Shown: piece after piece, positions 26,102 through 35,912 of the stretch
How the letters are laid out: every line of letters begins with the position of its first letter
Position numbering within the stretch: the first letter of the stretch is position 1
Source of the DNA: CAYNTS01 sp964400495
Lineage (GTDB): Bacteria; Fidelibacterota; Marinisomatia; SCGC-AAA003-L08; D37C17
Assembly (NCBI GenBank): GCA_964400495.1
Contig: CAYNTS010000009.1
Location: 1-47,092 of the forward strand
Direction of reading: 5' to 3'
Length of the DNA: 47,092 nucleotides
The notes under the pieces: generated by a model
The model's input: only the letters and a program-made list of their open reading frames with translations
What the model was told of the DNA's origin: nothing
Databases searched by the model: none
Position numbers and translations under genes: made by a program

Positions 26102-26814
26102 TGAAGATTCATTTACTTACACCATTTTCTGAAATGACCAAGGCAGTTATTTCTGAAAGTATTTTAGGTCGTGCTGAGACCAAACAATTTGTGCAATATA
26201 ATATTGTTAATTTGTTTGATTTTGCAGACCCACCTCACTTTCGAATTGATGACTATCCTTTTGGTGGTGGCAATGGAATGATTTTAAAACCTGAACCTGT
26301 ATTTAGGGCAATGAAATCACTTGATAATAACTCTGAAAATACTCGAGTTATATTTCCAACACCAGATGGGAAAGTATTCAATCAAAATATTGCCTACGAT
26401 TTAGCTGAATGTAGAGATTTGGTGTTTATAAATGGTCATTATAAGGGAATTGACCAACGGATTCGTGATGAACTGGTTACGGATGAAGTATCAATAGGTG
26501 ACTATGTTTTAACAGGTGGTGAGTTGCCGTCACTTGTAATGTTGGATGCAGTTGTTAGGTTAATTCCAGGAGTATTAAATTCGTATGAATCTGTCGAAAC
26601 TGATTCGTTTACTTCTGAACTGCTAGATGGACCACATTATACTCGACCAGATGAATATAAAGGGATTAGAATTCCCGATATATTATTGTCTGGTCATCAT
26701 AAAAATATTGATAATTGGCGTTTGAAAAAACGTGAAGAAAAAACAAAGGAAAGAAGGACTGACCTTTGGGAAAATTATATCGCTTCAAGAAAGGATATTA
26801 AGGAAGATGGATAA
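26101..26814 (+). CDS. trmD: tRNA (guanine(37)-N(1))-methyltransferase TrmD
   Basis: Knotted (SPOUT) methyltransferase that makes m1G37 in tRNAs and prevents +1 frameshifting. It has 237 residues. HFRIDDYPFGGGNGMILKPEP (first half) and INGHYKGIDQRIRDEL and SIGDYVLTGGELPSLVMLDAVVRLIPGVL (the SAM knot) are diagnostic. The start is GTG 26101, overlapping the rimM stop. The last eight bases overlap the start of rplS. Confidence 0.98.
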   Translation: MKIHLLTPFSEMTKAVISESILGRAETKQFVQYNIVNLFDFADPPHFRIDDYPFGGGNGMILKPEPVFRAMKSLDNNSENTRVIFPTPDGKVFNQNIAYDLAECRDLVFINGHYKGIDQRIRDELVTDEVSIGDYVLTGGELPSLVMLDAVVRLIPGVLNSYESVETDSFTSELLDGPHYTRPDEYKGIRIPDILLSGHHKNIDNWRLKKREEKTKERRTDLWENYIASRKDIKEDG

Positions 26815-27151
26815 AATATTACAAGCAACACAAAATGATGTTAAAACAGATTTACCTGATTTTAGTTCTGGTGATACAGTAGCTGTTGGTGTTAGAGTTG
26901 TTGAAGGAAATAGAACACGTGTTCAAACATTCCAAGGAGTTGTAATTGCAATTTCTGCTGGAGCTGGAACAAGCAAATCTTTTACAGTTAGAAAAATTTC
27001 AAATGGTGTTGGCGTTGAAAGAATATTCCCATGTCATTCACCCAATATTGAAGAAATTAAAATTCTGAAAAAAGGTAAAGTGAGACGAGCTAAATTATAT
27101 TACCTTCGTGAGTTAAAAGGTAAAGCAGCTCGAATTAAAGAAAGAACATAA
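26807..27151 (+). CDS. rplS: 50S ribosomal protein L19
   Basis: Large-subunit protein at the 30S-50S interface, 114 residues. Start chosen at ATG 26807 (MDKILQATQNDV) because AAGGAAG lies just before it; the frame is open upstream to 26732, but that part is trmD in another frame. FSSGDTVAVGVRVVEGNRTRVQTFQGVVI and the basic end (KVRRAKLYYLRELKGKAARI) are typical. It closes the ffh-rpsP-rimM-trmD-rplS run. Confidence 0.97.
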   Translation: MDKILQATQNDVKTDLPDFSSGDTVAVGVRVVEGNRTRVQTFQGVVIAISAGAGTSKSFTVRKISNGVGVERIFPCHSPNIEEIKILKKGKVRRAKLYYLRELKGKAARIKERT

Positions 27152-27170
27152 ATTAATTTTCAATTATATT

Positions 27171-27210
27171 AAAAGCTCTTGATCATTCAGGTTAAGGGCT
27201 TTTTGTTTTT
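27171..27210 (+). terminator. intrinsic terminator after rplS
   Basis: A 10-bp stem (AAAAGCTCTT at 27171-27180 with AAGGGCTTTT at 27194-27203, one G-U pair) and a 13-base loop, followed by TTGTTTTT. The T-run ends directly at the ATG of the next gene. Confidence 0.88.
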
Positions 27211-28353
27211 ATGAGCAAATCAACAATTTTATTAATCACCAGTATTGGACACTTCTTGGTTCATAGTATAACTATGGTATTACCCTCTATATTCTTGGTT
27301 TTAGAATCATCTTATGGTGCATCCTTAGTTCAATTAGGTCAATTAGCAACCCTTCAAATATTTTGTCTTGGATTAGGTGGTATTCCTGCTGGTTACTTAA
27401 CAGATAAAATTGGATCAAAACGAGTATTGGGGATTTATTTTGTTGGAATATTTTTCACAACAATTTGGCTATATTTTTCATCAACTTTCACTCAACTAGG
27501 AATTGGGCTAGCAATTTTAGGTGGATTTGCAGGATTGTACCATCCTGCTGGTTTGAAAATGGTGAGCCACACAAAAAATGTAAGTAAAGCAATGTCGTAT
27601 CATGGAATATCTGGGAGTTTAGGGTTAGCAAGTGGTCCAATAATTGGTTCTGTAATGGTTGTACTATTTAGCTGGAAAATTGCCTATTTACTTTTGGGGG
27701 GTGTTGCACTGATAGGTTTTATTTCTCTATTAAAGTATGATAGAACTTTTTCTCCTCCATCAAATTCAAATCAATTACCGTTTGCCGTTACAAAATCACA
27801 TATCCTAATTTTTGCGGTTGCATCTCTTTGGGGATTAGCCCACCATGGTTTATTTAATTTCTTACCCTATTATTTTGCAGATGCTGTAAGCTACGGATTT
27901 GAAAAAGTCATACAAGGTGGTGTATTGACAGGGTTTATTTTGTTTGTTGGTATAATTGGACAGATAATTGGTGGTCGATTGGGTGATAAATATTCCCGCA
28001 AAAATTTACTTGTATGGGTTGTTGGTTTAAATATTCCATTTCTTTGGTTAATGTCATTCTTAACTAACGTGCCATTAATTTTATGTGTAGGAATTCTAGG
28101 TGCTATAAATTTTATGTTTCAACCAATTAATAATAGTTTAATTGCAGATGTTAGTCATGTCTCTAAACGAGGTCTAATTTATGGTCTATCTTCTGGATTA
28201 AGTTTTGCAATTGGATCACTTTCTGGAATGATGGGTGGGGTTATCGGTGATCGATTTGGATTGCCAACAATATTCCCAACATTTGCGCTTGTTTTAATTC
28301 CAGCAACAATTCTTGCATTATTTTTTAAGAGAAATTTTGTAAAAAATGCTTAA
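27211..28353 (+). CDS. MFS transporter, fosmidomycin-resistance-like
   Basis: Major facilitator superfamily protein of 380 residues with about twelve membrane helices. The N-terminal ISIGHFLVH-like opening and the loop AGYLTDKIGSKRVLG (G-x-x-x-D-x-x-G-x-R type) between helices 2 and 3 are present, and GGRLGDKYSRKNLL repeats it in the second half. The pattern resembles the Fsr group, but substrate cannot be read from sequence. The ATG follows immediately on the T-run of the rplS terminator, with no ribosome-binding site. Either the promoter lies within the rplS terminator region with a leaderless message, or the start is further in; no good alternative start is visible before the first helix. 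Confidence 0.87.
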   Translation: MSKSTILLITSIGHFLVHSITMVLPSIFLVLESSYGASLVQLGQLATLQIFCLGLGGIPAGYLTDKIGSKRVLGIYFVGIFFTTIWLYFSSTFTQLGIGLAILGGFAGLYHPAGLKMVSHTKNVSKAMSYHGISGSLGLASGPIIGSVMVVLFSWKIAYLLLGGVALIGFISLLKYDRTFSPPSNSNQLPFAVTKSHILIFAVASLWGLAHHGLFNFLPYYFADAVSYGFEKVIQGGVLTGFILFVGIIGQIIGGRLGDKYSRKNLLVWVVGLNIPFLWLMSFLTNVPLILCVGILGAINFMFQPINNSLIADVSHVSKRGLIYGLSSGLSFAIGSLSGMMGGVIGDRFGLPTIFPTFALVLIPATILALFFKRNFVKNA

Positions 28354-28390
28354 ATTAAATATCATTACTTTTTAAACTTATATTAGTTAA

Positions 28391-30025
28391 ATGACAATTG
28401 CTGAAAATAAATATATTAAATTAAAAGAAAAGCTTCAAAGATTTAACGAAATTGGAATTGCACTTTCTGCTGAAAAAAATATTGATAAACTTTTAGAATT
28501 AATCCTCAATGAAGCTAAGAACCTTGCAAACTCTGATGCGGGAACTTTGTACTTAATGATTGATGATAATACTCGTTTAAGTTTTGAAATAATGAGAACT
28601 GACTCTTTAAATTTTAAGTTTGGTGGCGTATCTGCACCACCTGTACCAGATAGTATTTATCCTGTTAAATTATATGACCCAGAAACCACTAAACCTAACA
28701 ATCATAATATTTCTGCCTATACTGCATTGTCTGGTGAAACAGTAAATATTGATGATGCATACGAAGAAAAGGGGTTTGATTTTAGTGGAATGAGAGGAGT
28801 TGATAAAAAGAATGGGTATCATTCCAAATCATTTTTAAATGTCCCTATGAAAAATCATGAAAATGATGTAATTGGTGTTCTTCAGTTAATTAATGCAATT
28901 GATTCAAAAACAAGTGAAATTATTTCATTTAGTGATGAAGTTCAAGAAGATGTTGAGTCATTAGCTTCTCAAGCAGCAGTTGCTTTAACAAATAGAAAAC
29001 TTGTTGAAGAATTAAAGAATTTGTTTGAGTCATTCATTAAGTTGATAGCTTCAGCAATTGACGCTAAGTCACCCTATACAGGTGGTCATTGCTCACGCGT
29101 TCCTGAGATTACAATGATGCTTGCAAAAGCTGTTGAAGAAGAAAAAAATGGACAGTATAAAGATTTCACAATGTCAGAAGATGAACAATATGAGTTATCA
29201 ATTGCAGCTTGGTTACATGATTGTGGAAAAGTTACAACTCCAGAATATGTTATGGACAAAGCAACAAAATTAGAAACAATTGTTGATAGAATTGACATTG
29301 TTAAAATGCGATTTGAAGTATTGAAACGTGATGCTGAAATTTCATTTTTAAAACAAAAGTTAAAGTACTTTGAAAGTGGAAGCTCAGATAAATTTGAATC
29401 CTTCCAAGATAAATATGAGAATAAACTTAAAACATTAGAAGCTGATTTTGCATTTATTGAAAAATGTAATATTGGTGGTGAATTTATGAAGGAAGAGTTT
29501 AAGGAAAAAATTCATCAAATTTCTAATTATTCACTTTCAATTGATGCGGAAAATACTCTATTACTAAATGAAGATGAAGTTTTAAACCTAAATATTTCTC
29601 GAGGTACAATAAATGAGTCTGAGCGAAATATTATGATGGATCATATTGTACAAACAATTCAAATGTTGGATCAACTTCCTTATCCTAAATCTCTAGCCAA
29701 TATTCCCGAATATGCAGGGGGACATCATGAAAAGATAAATGGAAAAGGGTACCCAAAAGGACTTACAGGTGAGCAAATGCCAACTCAAGCAAAGATTATG
29801 GCAATAGCAGATGTTTTCGAATCATTAACTGCCAGTGATAGACCATATAAAAAAGCAAACACCTTATCACAGGCATTAAGAATTTTATCATTCATGAGAA
29901 ATGATGGTGAAATTGACCCTGATTTGTTTGCAATTTTTGTAAAAAATGAAATTTATTTAGAGTATGCAAAAAAACATTTGCCAAAAGAACAAATTGACCA
30001 AGTGGATAAAAATGAATATTTATAA
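28391..30025 (+). CDS. GAF and HD-GYP domain phosphodiesterase
   Basis: Cytoplasmic signalling protein of 544 residues. A GAF sensor domain covers about 15-200 (LANSDAGTLYLM; LNVPMKNHENDVIGVLQLIN). The HD part starts near AIDAKSPYTGGHCSRV (about 222) and has WLHDCGK (near 278). The GYP part has GGHHEKINGKGYPKGL (near 450), then IMAIADVFESLTASDRPYK. Between them lies an extra charged, helical segment of roughly 130 residues, after which MDHIVQTIQML stands where the usual HPxxG stretch is expected. HD-GYP proteins hydrolyse cyclic-di-GMP. It precedes selA by 18 bases. Confidence 0.92.
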   Translation: MTIAENKYIKLKEKLQRFNEIGIALSAEKNIDKLLELILNEAKNLANSDAGTLYLMIDDNTRLSFEIMRTDSLNFKFGGVSAPPVPDSIYPVKLYDPETTKPNNHNISAYTALSGETVNIDDAYEEKGFDFSGMRGVDKKNGYHSKSFLNVPMKNHENDVIGVLQLINAIDSKTSEIISFSDEVQEDVESLASQAAVALTNRKLVEELKNLFESFIKLIASAIDAKSPYTGGHCSRVPEITMMLAKAVEEEKNGQYKDFTMSEDEQYELSIAAWLHDCGKVTTPEYVMDKATKLETIVDRIDIVKMRFEVLKRDAEISFLKQKLKYFESGSSDKFESFQDKYENKLKTLEADFAFIEKCNIGGEFMKEEFKEKIHQISNYSLSIDAENTLLLNEDEVLNLNISRGTINESERNIMMDHIVQTIQMLDQLPYPKSLANIPEYAGGHHEKINGKGYPKGLTGEQMPTQAKIMAIADVFESLTASDRPYKKANTLSQALRILSFMRNDGEIDPDLFAIFVKNEIYLEYAKKHLPKEQIDQVDKNEYL

Positions 30026-30043
30026 CAGAATTATGGACAGAAT

Positions 30044-31444
30044 ATGTCCAAGATGAATACAGAAAATCATATCCGTGAGATATTAAAACAAATTCCTTCA
30101 GTTGATGAATTACTTCATCAATTTGACTCATTTAACAGATTATTACCCTACAATTTATTTAAGTCAACAATTCAACAAGAGCTAAAGCAATTTAGGAAAT
30201 CAGTAAGAGATAATGTTGAATATGATGACATAAATAAACATATTTCAAATGCTATCCTCTACAAACTTGAAATTTTAGCAAAACCTAATTTACATAATGT
30301 GATAAATGGAACTGGGATAATATTACATACCGGACTTGGTAGGGCACCTATATCGCAAAATATTATTGATAAAGCAGTTGTTAGTGTAACCCATTTTAGC
30401 AACCTTGAATTAGATTTATTTAGTGGGAAAAGAGGTGAGCGAAATACTCATATTGAACAATTAGTTAATAGTTTAACTGGTTCTGAATCTGCAATTGTTG
30501 TAAATAATAATGCAGCTGCAGTTTTGTTAATGCTAAATTCTCTTGCAGAAGGCAAGGAAGTAATCATTAGTCGAGGTCAACAAGTAGAAATTGGTGGGTC
30601 GTTTCGTATCCCTGATGTTATTTTAAAATCTGGGTGTATCCCTATTGAAGTTGGTGCAACAAATAAGACTCATTTAAAAGATTATGCAAACGCTGTTACA
30701 CCGAATACAGGTGCAATTTTAGTAGCTCATACTAGTAATTTTAAAGTTATGGGCTTCACAAAAGAAGTTGACCTCTCAGAACTTTCAGATTTAGCAAGAA
30801 AAAAACGAATTCCATTGCTTGTTGACCTTGGTAGTGGTGCTATTACAGATTTTCAGAAGTTTGGTTTACCGTATGAAGACACGGTCGATTATTATATTAA
30901 ACAAGGGGTTCATTTAGTTTCATTTAGTGGAGATAAACTATTAGGAGGTCCACAAGCAGGAATAATTTGTGGAAAGAAATCACTCGTAAAAAAACTGCAT
31001 CAAAATGCACTGTATAGAGCACTTCGTACTGACAAGCTAACAATCTCTATTTTAGAACAAACGTTAAGGACTTACATTTCTTCAACTGATATAACAGATG
31101 ATAATTTGACGTTTAAGTTATTTGATAGGGGGCAAAAAGAGTTGGAAGAAATGGGAAATAAAATTATTAATAACATTACCTCCAAAGTTAAGAGTATGCA
31201 CAAAATTAAATTAATTAAAACACAAGTAGAGGCAGGTAGTGGTTCACTTCCATTAGAAAAATTTCCAAGCATTGCTCTCGAATTTGAATCCCAATTAAAA
31301 CCAACTCAAATTTCTAAAACATTCCGAAATGCAAAATATCCAATTTTAGGATATATCCAAAATAAACAATTTAGAATTGATTTAAAAGCAATTCCTTCAG
31401 AATCAATAGTCAATTTAGTAAAAACTATAAATTCTAGCATATGA
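30044..31444 (+). CDS. selA: L-seryl-tRNA(Sec) selenium transferase
   Basis: Pyridoxal-phosphate enzyme that converts seryl-tRNA(Sec) into selenocysteinyl-tRNA(Sec) with selenophosphate. It has 466 residues. The cofactor lysine is K298 in SFSGDKLLGGPQAG; NGTGIILHTGLGRAP (near 86) and VVNNNAAAVLLML (near 150) are typical. Either ATG 30044 or 30053 could start it; the first lies within a small inverted repeat (GGACA/TGTCC, 30035-30049). It overlaps selB by four bases. With selB it indicates that this organism makes selenoproteins. Confidence 0.97.
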   Translation: MSKMNTENHIREILKQIPSVDELLHQFDSFNRLLPYNLFKSTIQQELKQFRKSVRDNVEYDDINKHISNAILYKLEILAKPNLHNVINGTGIILHTGLGRAPISQNIIDKAVVSVTHFSNLELDLFSGKRGERNTHIEQLVNSLTGSESAIVVNNNAAAVLLMLNSLAEGKEVIISRGQQVEIGGSFRIPDVILKSGCIPIEVGATNKTHLKDYANAVTPNTGAILVAHTSNFKVMGFTKEVDLSELSDLARKKRIPLLVDLGSGAITDFQKFGLPYEDTVDYYIKQGVHLVSFSGDKLLGGPQAGIICGKKSLVKKLHQNALYRALRTDKLTISILEQTLRTYISSTDITDDNLTFKLFDRGQKELEEMGNKIINNITSKVKSMHKIKLIKTQVEAGSGSLPLEKFPSIALEFESQLKPTQISKTFRNAKYPILGYIQNKQFRIDLKAIPSESIVNLVKTINSSI

Positions 31445-33318
31445 ATCGCCAATATGTAATTGGATTATCTGGCCATATTGACCATGGTAAAACTGCTCTA
31501 GTAAAGGCGTTAACTGGTGTCAATACAGATAAATTAGACCAAGAAATCAGTCGTGGAATGACCATTGATATTGGATTTGCATTTTTGACAGATAATATCA
31601 CAATGATAGATGTACCGGGTCATGAGAAATTTGTGAAAAATATGATGGCTGGTGTTAGTGGAATTGATGTTGCTGTTTTAGTCGTTGCTGCAGATGATGG
31701 TGTAATGCCTCAAACACGAGAACATTTCGAAATCTTACAATTACTTAATATTTCAACTGGTATAATTGTAATTAATAAAATTGATATTGCTGATGAGGAG
31801 TGGCTTGAATTAGTTGAAATGGATATCAATGAACTTGTAGATGGTTCATTTATGGAAAATGCTCCTATTCATAGAGTTTCTGCTATAAATAATACTGGAA
31901 TTGAAACTCTAAAAAATAATCTAATTTCTATTTGCACAACTGCTCCAGAAAAACAAGATAATGGTATTTTTAGGATGTCAGTTGATAGAGCATTTAGTAT
32001 TAAAGGATTCGGCACAGTTGTAACAGGAACTGTTTCATCTGGTTCGTTAAAAGTTGGAGAAACTGTTGAAGTTTTACCTTGTGAAGAAACCAGTAAAATT
32101 CGTGGACTCCAATCACATTCTCATCAAGTTTCGGAAGTTTTTATTGGAGACAGGGCAGCTATTAATTTACAATCTATAGATGTTAAAAATATTTCAAGGG
32201 GGAGTGTAATTACAACCCCAAATTGTTTAAAAGAAACTAACCGGATAGCAGTTCATTTTCATTTATTAAATTCAGCTAAAAAACCACTTTTGCAGAATCA
32301 ACGCGTTAGAGTTCATTTAGGAACTCAAGAAGTTATGGCTCGAGTAGCATTAATAAATACTCGAAGCTTAGAACCTAATTCATCTGCACCTATGATGTTA
32401 CGCTTAGAAACTCCATTAATTGCTGGTAGAGGTGATAAATTTATTATAAGAACATATTCGCCTGTTCTAACAATAGGAGGTGGACATGTTTTAGATACAG
32501 AACTATCTGATAAATGGAAAATTATTAAAGAAAATATTATCAAACTGGATGACGGAAATTCAAAAGAACAAATTCAGTTAATTATTGCAAATGAAAAGGG
32601 TTATCCTACCACTCTTTCAAACTTATCTTCTCGGTTAGCAGTATCTGATGAAAAGGTAAAAACAATTGTTGATTCAGATGACACAATCAGTATAGTTAAT
32701 TATAAACGAGAAAACTGGGTGGTAACATCTTCTCAAAAAGAAAAATTTGAGCAGAAGATTTTATCTTTTCTCATCAATTATCATAAGGAATATCCATATA
32801 AAGGTGGTGTCCAAAAAGAACCAATCAGACAACATGTTAATGGTAGTTTAGAATTTACTGAATATTTACTTGATAATTTACAGAGCCAAAATAAAATAAA
32901 GCAAAATGGCGAATTATGGTTAAATTATGATTTTAAAATTGAATTATCAACATCTGAAATTGAAATTCAAAACCAGCTTATTTCAATATTAGAAAAAGAG
33001 AGGTTTACATCTTCTAATTTTAAAGAATTATCGAGTAAAATTGAATATGACGAAGACAAAGTAATGACCTTGCTTTACATTTTAGAACAACAAGGAAAGT
33101 TAATTCGTATAAATGGTAATTTAATGTTTACAAAAACTAATTTTGATAAGCTGAAACAAAATGTCATCAAACATTTAAAAGAAACTGATGAAATGAGTGT
33201 ATCTGAATTTAAAGATTTAGCACATACTAGTAGAAAATATGCGGTACCTCTTCTTGAATATTTAGATAATTGTAAAATTACTTATAGATATGAAAATAAA
33301 AGAAAATTAGTGATATAA
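31441..33318 (+). CDS. selB: selenocysteine-specific elongation factor SelB
   Basis: GTPase that brings Sec-tRNA to UGA codons marked by a SECIS hairpin. It has 625 residues. G1 GHIDHGKT is at 11-18, the switch region ISRGMTIDIGFAF follows, and DVPGHEKFVKNMMAG and NKID are in order. After the EF-Tu-like domains 2 and 3, the last 250 residues form the winged-helix repeats that read the SECIS element. It overlaps selA (ATGA) and shares one base with mutS (TAATG). Confidence 0.97.
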   Translation: MNRQYVIGLSGHIDHGKTALVKALTGVNTDKLDQEISRGMTIDIGFAFLTDNITMIDVPGHEKFVKNMMAGVSGIDVAVLVVAADDGVMPQTREHFEILQLLNISTGIIVINKIDIADEEWLELVEMDINELVDGSFMENAPIHRVSAINNTGIETLKNNLISICTTAPEKQDNGIFRMSVDRAFSIKGFGTVVTGTVSSGSLKVGETVEVLPCEETSKIRGLQSHSHQVSEVFIGDRAAINLQSIDVKNISRGSVITTPNCLKETNRIAVHFHLLNSAKKPLLQNQRVRVHLGTQEVMARVALINTRSLEPNSSAPMMLRLETPLIAGRGDKFIIRTYSPVLTIGGGHVLDTELSDKWKIIKENIIKLDDGNSKEQIQLIIANEKGYPTTLSNLSSRLAVSDEKVKTIVDSDDTISIVNYKRENWVVTSSQKEKFEQKILSFLINYHKEYPYKGGVQKEPIRQHVNGSLEFTEYLLDNLQSQNKIKQNGELWLNYDFKIELSTSEIEIQNQLISILEKERFTSSNFKELSSKIEYDEDKVMTLLYILEQQGKLIRINGNLMFTKTNFDKLKQNVIKHLKETDEMSVSEFKDLAHTSRKYAVPLLEYLDNCKITYRYENKRKLVI

Positions 33319-35912
33319 TGGCAGGTAAAAAAGGACAAACACCTGTTATGAAACAATTTTGGGATGCTAAAAGTAAACATCCTGATGCACTTATGTTATT
33401 CAGAATGGGTGATTTTTATGAAACATTTGATAATGATGCACTCCTTGCTTCAGAAATTTTAGGTATTGCTTTAACTAAACGTGCAAATGGTGCGGCATCA
33501 ACTGTCCCACTTGCTGGTTTTCCCTACCATTCTCTTGAACAATTTTTACATAAATTGTTAAAAGCTGGTCATCGAGTTGCAATTTGTGAACAGGTGGAAG
33601 ATCCTAAAAAAGCTATTGGAATTGTAAAACGTGAAGTTGTTGAAGTTTTATCACCAGGGACTGCATTAACTGAAAAATATTTAGACCATAATAGAAACAA
33701 CTTTTTAGCAAGTATTTTTGTAGATTCTTCCAAGTTTGGTTTAACGTTATTAGATTATTCTACAGGTGAGTTTTTGGGTGGAGAATGGGGAAATCAAGAT
33801 ATATTACATGTTCTAAAACGATATACAATTACAGAAATAATAATTCCTGAATCTCAAAAACAAATTTTGAGTTCTATGATTAACATAGATCAGTATTTTG
33901 TTACTACCATCCCAGATTGGGTAAGTGAAATTGAAACCGCTAATGAAATCCTACTTGACCAATTTAAAACACAATCTCTAAAAGGATTTGGGATTGAAGA
34001 TAGATGTTTAATTGTTTCATCTTCTGGGTGTGCATTACATTATGTTAATCAAAACTTTCAAAATAAAACCGACCATATTACATCATTTTCTTTAATTCAA
34101 GAAGATGGAATTATGGGTGTTGATGCATTTACAATCCGAAATTTAGAAATATTTCGTTCTCTCTCAAATCAAGGAGTACATGGTACATTAATTAAAGTAA
34201 TTGATAAAACTATTACTTCAGCGGGAAGCAGAATATTGAAGCAATGGTTAAGTCAACCATTAACGGATTTGAAAGAAATAAATTCCCGTTTATCTAGGGT
34301 TAATGAGTGTTTTACGAACGGAAATTTAAAAGATGATATTAGACATCTTTTGAAAAATGTATCAGACATTGATAGAATAATTGCTCGATTATCTACACAT
34401 AAAGCACATCCTAAAGATATTGTTAATTTGGGAGTTTCTCTACAACAAATAAAAAATATCAACCCATTAATTGGTAAAAATGAAACCAGTTTACAATCTT
34501 TACTTTCACAAATAATAGACACTTCATTAATTGAGGAAGAAATTAGCAAAACTTTGAAAGAAGAACCTCCTGTAAATATTAATAAAGGCGGGTTTATCAA
34601 AGATGGATTCTCAAAAGAGTTAGACGAATATAGACAATTATCTGAAAATGCCAGTGAATGGCTTGTAAAAATGCAGATTGATGAGCAGAAAAAGACTGGA
34701 ATTCCGAGTTTAAAAATTGGATTTAATCGTGTTTTTGGATATTATATTGATGTAACCAAAACTCATATTGACAAGGTTCCTGAAAATTATATTCGAAAGC
34801 AAACATTAACCAATTCAGAACGGTATTTCACTGAAGAATTAAAAGTGTACGAAGAAAAAATCTTGTCAGTGGAAGATAAAATTATAGCTCTAGAATCTAA
34901 ATTGTTTGATGAATTAAAAATACAAATCATGGAATATATTAAAGCTATTCAGCAAAATTCCAAAATTTTATCACAAATAGATATTGCAACATCTTTGGCA
35001 GAACTTGCCATTAGAAATGACTATATTAAACCAAAATTAACAAATAAACTTGTGTTAGACATTAAGGATTCACGTCATCCTGTAGTTGAAACTTTATTGC
35101 CTTTAGGTGAAGATTTTATTCCCAACGACATAAAATTAGATTGTACTTCAAAACAAATTGCTTTAATTACAGGTCCAAATATGGCGGGTAAGAGTACATA
35201 TTTGCGTCAAGTTGGATTAATAGTTTTGATGGCCCAGATTGGGTCTTTTGTGCCAGCAAGAAAAGCAAACATTGGAATTGTTGACAAATTATTTACTCGA
35301 GTGGGTGCAAGTGATAATCTCGCAGGAGGTGAATCAACATTTCTTGTTGAAATGAACGAAACTGCAAATATTTTAAACAATGCAACTCCTCAAAGTTTAA
35401 TTCTACTAGATGAAATTGGACGGGGTACATCAACCTATGATGGGATGTCGATTGCATGGGCTGTAACTGAGTACTTGCATAATAAAGAGGGAATTCAAGC
35501 TAAGACAATTTTTGCTACACATTATCATGAACTGGTAGATTTGGTTAATCAGTTGCCTCGTGGTATAAATTTAAATGTAGCCGTTAAGGAACATGGTGAT
35601 TCTGTAATATTTTTACGAAAAATAATTGAAGGAGGAGCAGATAAAAGTTATGGAATTCATGTAGCTGAAATGGCAGGGTTGCCTAAAGCTGTTTTAAAAA
35701 GAGCAACTTCTATCTTGTCAGATTTATCCAGTGAAGAAAAATATTTACCATCAACTTCGTTAAAAATTGAACCAATTTCACAAATGGACTTATTTTTAGA
35801 AAAAGAGAAATTAGTTCGAAATGAGTTGAAATCAGTCAACATTAATAATTTAACTCCACTTGAGGCCCTTGCAAAACTAGATGAGTTACAAAAAAGTGTA
35901 AATGAAGAATAG
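33318..35912 (+). CDS. mutS: DNA mismatch repair protein MutS
   Basis: Mismatch-recognition ATPase of 864 residues. The phenylalanine wedge motif is ALMLFRMGDFYETF (about 25-38), the clamp contains FGYYIDVTKTHIDKVPENYIRKQTL, and Walker A GPNMAGKST has Lys625. STFLVEMNETANIL and LLDEIGRGTSTYDG follow. The C-terminal end is the short acidic helical domain (LTPLEALAKLDELQ). Linkage to selAB is by a one-base overlap and is not a usual functional pairing. Confidence 0.98.
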   Translation: MAGKKGQTPVMKQFWDAKSKHPDALMLFRMGDFYETFDNDALLASEILGIALTKRANGAASTVPLAGFPYHSLEQFLHKLLKAGHRVAICEQVEDPKKAIGIVKREVVEVLSPGTALTEKYLDHNRNNFLASIFVDSSKFGLTLLDYSTGEFLGGEWGNQDILHVLKRYTITEIIIPESQKQILSSMINIDQYFVTTIPDWVSEIETANEILLDQFKTQSLKGFGIEDRCLIVSSSGCALHYVNQNFQNKTDHITSFSLIQEDGIMGVDAFTIRNLEIFRSLSNQGVHGTLIKVIDKTITSAGSRILKQWLSQPLTDLKEINSRLSRVNECFTNGNLKDDIRHLLKNVSDIDRIIARLSTHKAHPKDIVNLGVSLQQIKNINPLIGKNETSLQSLLSQIIDTSLIEEEISKTLKEEPPVNINKGGFIKDGFSKELDEYRQLSENASEWLVKMQIDEQKKTGIPSLKIGFNRVFGYYIDVTKTHIDKVPENYIRKQTLTNSERYFTEELKVYEEKILSVEDKIIALESKLFDELKIQIMEYIKAIQQNSKILSQIDIATSLAELAIRNDYIKPKLTNKLVLDIKDSRHPVVETLLPLGEDFIPNDIKLDCTSKQIALITGPNMAGKSTYLRQVGLIVLMAQIGSFVPARKANIGIVDKLFTRVGASDNLAGGESTFLVEMNETANILNNATPQSLILLDEIGRGTSTYDGMSIAWAVTEYLHNKEGIQAKTIFATHYHELVDLVNQLPRGINLNVAVKEHGDSVIFLRKIIEGGADKSYGIHVAEMAGLPKAVLKRATSILSDLSSEEKYLPSTSLKIEPISQMDLFLEKEKLVRNELKSVNINNLTPLEALAKLDELQKSVNEE

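Noticed and set aside
27211..28353. Naming the MFS gene fsr
   Set aside because: The resemblance is to the general Fsr group only; substrate specificity cannot be read from the sequence.
30026..30043. Possible selC (tRNA-Sec) near selA
   Set aside because: The gap is only 18 bases. No other gap in the window holds the long-armed tRNA expected of selC.
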